Below are positions 60,917-64,000 of a stretch of DNA of 64,000 nt, one piece after another. The position numbers were made by a program, and so were the translations under genes. The notes under the pieces were generated by a model, which had not been told where the DNA came from, searched no databases, and saw only the letters and a list, made by a program, of their open reading frames with translations. Within the stretch, counting starts at the first letter, position 1, and each line of letters begins with the position of its first letter. Origin of the DNA: Peribacillus sp. FSL P2-0133 (lineage in GTDB: Bacteria; Bacillota; Bacilli; Bacillales; DSM-1321); contig NZ_CP150254.1 of the NCBI RefSeq assembly GCF_037975445.1, forward strand, positions 2,230,001-2,294,000. The letters run 5' to 3'.

Positions 60917-61723
60917 TTGAAATTGAGTTTATGCACAACAGGATTTAAAGAATGGGACATAGAGGAAATAATAAATTGGCTGCTTCCGTTGCAAGCGGAT
61001 GTTAAAGGACTTGAATTATGGAATAAACATATAGAACGATTTCAGAAGAAGCATGGACCACTGGACAAATTAGCCAAATTACTTGAAACCAATGATTTAC
61101 AAATACCTTCCATTAGTGGATATACGACTTTTTCGAAACTTTGGAACCAAAAAGAACATCAAAACGAAATCAATCAAGCAAGAAAATTGTTAGATATGGC
61201 TCATCAATTAAACTGCCCTTTAATACGGACGTTCGCAGGACATATAGCATCAAGGAATGCCTCACCAGAGCAATGGTCGGAAACGGCAACCGAATTAAAT
61301 AAATTAGGGCAAATGGCAGATCTCTATGGAGTGGATGTAGCAATAGAAATTCACTATGACTCCTTTGCAGATAACCTCGAAGCCATTCATAAGCTTTTAG
61401 AAGATATCGACCATCCACGGATAAAACTGATTTTCGATGGTGCTAACTTATACGTTGATCAATTGAATCCGAAAGAGGTATTGGAATCCATTTTCCCCCA
61501 TGTCAGCCATGTACATTTAAAAAATTATCACTACAATCATAAAGAGCGTTATAAAAACAAACCAGCACCCATTTTTAGTGGGGATGTTGACAATATTCGC
61601 TTACTCGAAGAATTGAGAAAGCGAAATTATACAGGCTTTGTTTCTCTGGAATATTTCGGTCAGGAAGGAATGCCTAACTTGCTTGCCTCATTAGAGCAAT
61701 GGAAACAACAACTGACATATTAA
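60917..61723 (+). CDS. AsbF-like TIM-barrel enzyme, probable 3-dehydroshikimate dehydratase
   Basis: A 268-residue xylose-isomerase-like barrel. Its start KLSLCTTGFKEW, LIRTFAGHIAS near residue 106, the metal-ligand segments VAIEIHYDS, LIFDGANLY and VHLKNYHY, and VSLEYFGQEG near the end parallel AsbF of the petrobactin pathway (RTFAG, LDFLH, HFKN, SLEWFG). AsbF turns 3-dehydroshikimate into protocatechuate. TTG 60917 follows GGAGAAAGG; the frame opens earlier inside the transporter gene. A general sugar-phosphate isomerase/epimerase is the alternative. Confidence 0.75.
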   Translation: MKLSLCTTGFKEWDIEEIINWLLPLQADVKGLELWNKHIERFQKKHGPLDKLAKLLETNDLQIPSISGYTTFSKLWNQKEHQNEINQARKLLDMAHQLNCPLIRTFAGHIASRNASPEQWSETATELNKLGQMADLYGVDVAIEIHYDSFADNLEAIHKLLEDIDHPRIKLIFDGANLYVDQLNPKEVLESIFPHVSHVHLKNYHYNHKERYKNKPAPIFSGDVDNIRLLEELRKRNYTGFVSLEYFGQEGMPNLLASLEQWKQQLTY

Positions 61724-61796
61724 TTCTTTTGGGTATTTTAGATGTAGATCAATGGTGGATATTCAACTTTGATTTAAATGATTTTAGCATACTCTT

Positions 61797-61870
61797 TTCT
61801 CTTAATTAGCAGGAAACCCCATCATGGCAGTCGAACATCAATTAGTAAAAGAGCGGTCTAATTAAGAGAA
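61797..61870 (+). promoter_or_regulatory. 13-bp inverted repeat before the SnoaL-like gene
   Basis: TTCTCTTAATTAG (61797-61809) and its exact complement CTAATTAAGAGAA (61858-61870) bracket 48 bases and end about seven bases before the AAAGGAGGGTG site. It may be a regulator-binding site or a structure that affects translation of the next gene. Confidence 0.45.
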
Positions 61871-61889
61871 GGTGAAAAGGAGGGTGAAT

Positions 61890-62291
61890 ATGCAGAATCA
61901 TGAACTGGAACAAGTCATAAAAAATGCGGACAGGGCAATAAATAATGAGGATTTCGATCATTTAATGGAGTTCTATTCAGAAGATGCGATTTTAGTTGTC
62001 AAACCTGGAACATTCGCAAAGGGGAAAGAGGAAATTCGTCGGGCATTCATTGCTATCGCTGAATACTTTAATCATAGTTTAATCGTCAATCAAGAAAAGA
62101 TGGCAATAATCGAAACGGGTGATACGGCATTGGTTGTCGCAAAAGCCCAGCTAAGTGCCAATCAAAAGGACGATTCCGAATTCTCTATGGAAAGAACCGC
62201 AACATATGTATTTAAAAAGGATTCCACGGGTACCTGGCGCTGCATAATCGACAACTCTTATGGTGCTGAAATAATTGAAGAATTGAAGTAA
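61890..62291 (+). CDS. SnoaL/DUF4440-like small protein
   Basis: A 133-residue NTF2-fold protein: NADRAINNEDFDHLMEFYSE and DAILVVKPGTFAKGKEEIRR are the DUF4440/SgcJ pattern, ending TYVFKKDSTGTWRCIIDNS. Members are small hydrolase-, isomerase- or ligand-binding-like domains, often of unknown role. ATG 61890 follows AAAGGAGGGTG. It is the last gene of the aromatic island, with its own upstream repeat, and a small-molecule isomerase role is conceivable but unsupported. Confidence 0.75.
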   Translation: MQNHELEQVIKNADRAINNEDFDHLMEFYSEDAILVVKPGTFAKGKEEIRRAFIAIAEYFNHSLIVNQEKMAIIETGDTALVVAKAQLSANQKDDSEFSMERTATYVFKKDSTGTWRCIIDNSYGAEIIEELK

Positions 62292-62297
62292 TTGGTG

Positions 62298-62330
62298 AAA
62301 GCTGCCTTATATGGTGGCTTTTTATTTTTT
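62298..62330 (+). terminator. intrinsic terminator of the SnoaL-like gene
   Basis: AAAGCTGCC (62298-62306) pairs with GGTGGCTTT (62313-62321) using G-U pairs, followed by TTATTTTTT. Confidence 0.78.
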
Positions 62331-62376
62331 CAAGACTCAGCTGGCTACAACAAAAACATTAATTTACGACAAAACA

Positions 62377-62407
62377 AGACGACGAAATCTTTAAGATATC
62401 GTCGTCT
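62377..62407 (-). terminator. intrinsic terminator of the aldehyde dehydrogenase gene
   Basis: AGACGACGA and TCGTCGTCT flank a partly paired AATCTTTAAGATA loop. On the minus strand it is followed by TTGTTTTG. It lies 31 nt behind the dehydrogenase stop. Confidence 0.72.
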
Positions 62408-62437
62408 CATATACTAGGGTTATAATTTTCACTATGT

Positions 62438-63871
62438 TCATTCGTCGCTTATTTTAAAGCTGATAAACTTCTGCTCCATCATTTCATGCATCGCATATTT
62501 GACGCCTTCCCGGCCAACGCCGCTGTCCTTCCAACCACCATAAGGCATATTATCAATTCGGTAAGTTGGGATATCATTGATGACGACCCCACCTGTTTCC
62601 AAGCGTTCTGCCGCATAAAAAGCTCGTTCTATACTCGGTGTCATCACTCCTGAATTCAATCCGTAACGCGAATCATTTGCATCCTTGATGGCATCATCCA
62701 GCGTATCGAATGGAAAAATACAGACAATCGGACCGAATACTTCGAAACGAAATACCTTTGAGTCACGATTTACATCTGTTAAGACGGTAGGTAAGAGAAC
62801 ATTGCCTTCCACTGTACCGCCACACTCAATTTTTGCTCCTTCCTGTACTGCCTCGTCGATCCAACTTTGTAACCGCTCCAACGATTTTTTCGAAATGACC
62901 GCAGTAATATTAGTGCTTTCCTCGAGAGGGGATCCGATGACAAGTCGTTTTGTCCTACTGACGAATCGCTCCAAGAATTGTTGATACAGTGAATTGTGGA
63001 CATAAATTCTTTGAATCGATATACACACCTGCCCATTATTTGTAAAAGAGCCCATCACACTTCGTTCTATGACTTTATCTACGTCGACTCCTTCATCAAT
63101 AATGAACGGCGAATTGGATCCGAGTTCAAGGGTAAGCTTACGAAAGCCTGCTTGCTGCTGGATAAGGTGTCCGACTTCCACACTGCCAGTAAAAGTCACT
63201 TTTTTTACATGTGGGTGGGTTGTCAAAGCTTCACTTAAGACATCCCCTTTGCCCGGAATGATGTTCAATACTCCTTCTGGAAGGCCTGCTTCTTTAAAAA
63301 TTTCTGCAAGCACGAGCGAACTAAGAGGCGTTTGTTCGGCAGGTTTTAATACAATAGAATTTCCAGCCGCAATAGCTGGACCAACTTTATGGGCAACAAG
63401 ATTAAATGGAAAGTTAAATGGGGTAATTGCCGTTACGACGCCAATCGGGGTACGAATCGTGAAACCAAAACGGTTTACTCCACCCTGTGCTGCATCCATC
63501 GGAATTTGTTCTCCATAGTTGTTCTTTGCCGCTTCTGCAGAAAAACGGTAGGTCTGAACTGTACGATTGATTTCCTCACGAGCATTTCGAATCGTTTTCG
63601 CGGCCTCTAGAGAAACGATTTTCGCAAGTTCTTCACTACGTTCTTCCATGATCGCTGCAGCTTTTACTAAAATTTCGGCTCGTGCATGTGCCGGGTAGGA
63701 TCGGTATTTCTGAAAAGCGGAATTTGCCTCAACAATTGCTTCAATGGCATCCGCTGGTTCAGCCTGTCCGATTTGTGCAATTTCTTCGTTTGAATGGGGA
63801 TTATATAATGGCTCATATGATTTTGCCTCCCGCCATTTACCACCAATCCACAATTGCCACTTTTTCTTCAT
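62438..63871 (-). CDS. NAD(P)-dependent aldehyde dehydrogenase
   Basis: A 477-residue ALDH. Catalytic cysteine in FTNNGQVCISIQRIYV near residue 288, general base glutamate in LTLELGSNSPF near residue 255, NAD-site FTGSVEVG near residue 232 and the ITPFNFPFNLVAHK segment near residue 150. The group resembles lactaldehyde, succinate-semialdehyde and phosphonoacetaldehyde dehydrogenases. ATG 63871 follows GGAGGG. It is 27 nt behind a TPP-dependent enzyme on the same strand, so it may oxidise the aldehyde that enzyme forms. Confidence 0.9.
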   Translation of the reverse strand: MKKKWQLWIGGKWREAKSYEPLYNPHSNEEIAQIGQAEPADAIEAIVEANSAFQKYRSYPAHARAEILVKAAAIMEERSEELAKIVSLEAAKTIRNAREEINRTVQTYRFSAEAAKNNYGEQIPMDAAQGGVNRFGFTIRTPIGVVTAITPFNFPFNLVAHKVGPAIAAGNSIVLKPAEQTPLSSLVLAEIFKEAGLPEGVLNIIPGKGDVLSEALTTHPHVKKVTFTGSVEVGHLIQQQAGFRKLTLELGSNSPFIIDEGVDVDKVIERSVMGSFTNNGQVCISIQRIYVHNSLYQQFLERFVSRTKRLVIGSPLEESTNITAVISKKSLERLQSWIDEAVQEGAKIECGGTVEGNVLLPTVLTDVNRDSKVFRFEVFGPIVCIFPFDTLDDAIKDANDSRYGLNSGVMTPSIERAFYAAERLETGGVVINDIPTYRIDNMPYGGWKDSGVGREGVKYAMHEMMEQKFISFKISDE

Positions 63872-63898
63872 CTGAAATCCCTCCAATAATATCTGCCT

Positions 63899-64000
63899 TT
63901 ATAGTTTACAAATATAATCACCTAGTGTTTTCGAGAGCTTTACATTTTCCGAATAATCGACATCCACATCAATCAAGACAATTTCCTGACTCGAAATTGC
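63899..64000 (-). CDS. acetolactate-synthase-like TPP enzyme (C-terminal 33 residues only)
   Basis: The minus frame from the window edge reads EIVLIDVDVDYSENVKL and ends DYICKL. This matches the end of acetolactate synthases (VIIDVPVDYSDN pattern). Only the tail is inside the window, so the exact TPP enzyme (acetolactate synthase, benzoylformate or similar decarboxylase) is undecided. It is upstream of and probably cotranscribed with the aldehyde dehydrogenase. Confidence 0.65.
   Translation of the reverse strand, partial: AISSQEIVLIDVDVDYSENVKLSKTLGDYICKL

Overview
The window looks like chromosomal DNA from a low-GC, endospore-forming Bacillaceae (a Peribacillus or Neobacillus-like soil Bacillus is my best guess; this is inference). 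The signs are strong AGGAGG-type ribosome binding sites, frequent TTG and GTG starts, AT-rich intergenic DNA with U-tailed terminators, and families typical of Bacillus (AmhX-like amidohydrolase, MocR regulator, KtrB-type potassium channel, UbiD/UbiX pair, minimal TatA/TatC pair). No rRNA, tRNA, CRISPR or prophage was seen. Mobile DNA is limited to a wrecked IS1182-type transposase, a short direct repeat pair and one Bacillus-style palindromic repeat.

Layout. 1-3975: end of an ABC importer operon (two permeases, ATPase) with a DeoR regulator and a HAD phosphatase. 4005-4695: paired SMR exporters. 5285-7875: M20 amidohydrolase with a DUF3100 membrane protein and a small membrane partner. 8425-13099 (minus): LysE exporter, a frameshifted EamA transporter, a 39-residue ORF, a PLP aminotransferase and a MocR regulator, with two matching operators. 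13568-19344: unusual regulator, MlrC-type M81 peptidase, D-aminoacylase-like amidohydrolase and MFS transporter. 21376-27141: RpiR regulator, M20 hydrolase, amino-acid permease, GNAT and N-succinylamino-acid-racemase-like enolase, matching a known D- to L-amino-acid conversion route. 27312-30379: decayed DNA and a KtrB-type protein between two related 32-bp repeats. 30718-37626: amino-acid-sensing histidine kinase, sigma-54 activator, a clear -24/-12 promoter, then HutG, GltS and HutD. 38008-41617: transporter, carbamoylase-type M20 and a second M20. 41905-45727: decayed DeoR copy, a Tat-exported amidohydrolase directly followed by tatA and tatC, and the intact DeoR.

46556-62291 is the most coherent block: a complete-looking aromatic degradation island. 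A MerR regulator precedes UbiD and UbiX (decarboxylase plus its prenyl-FMN synthase). Then come an FMN split-barrel protein, an alpha/beta hydrolase, a cyclase-family hydrolase, a carboxymuconolactone-decarboxylase-family protein, CoA-transferase A and B, muconate cycloisomerase, DUF3870, thiolase, intradiol catechol dioxygenase, two MFS importers and an AsbF-like 3-dehydroshikimate dehydratase. Read together they suggest dehydroshikimate to protocatechuate to catechol to cis,cis-muconate to beta-ketoadipate to central metabolites. No classical muconolactone isomerase or enol-lactonase gene is present, so the DUF3870 protein and the alpha/beta hydrolase are candidates for those steps.

The most novel signal I found is a pair of matching structured 5' leaders at 50236-50352 and 51324-51438. 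Each has an identical 14-nt block, two nested stems with compensatory changes, and a U-tailed terminator before the start codon. They look like an undescribed cis-regulatory RNA controlling two transcription units of the aromatic island. The window ends (minus strand) with an aldehyde dehydrogenase and the tail of an acetolactate-synthase-like TPP enzyme.
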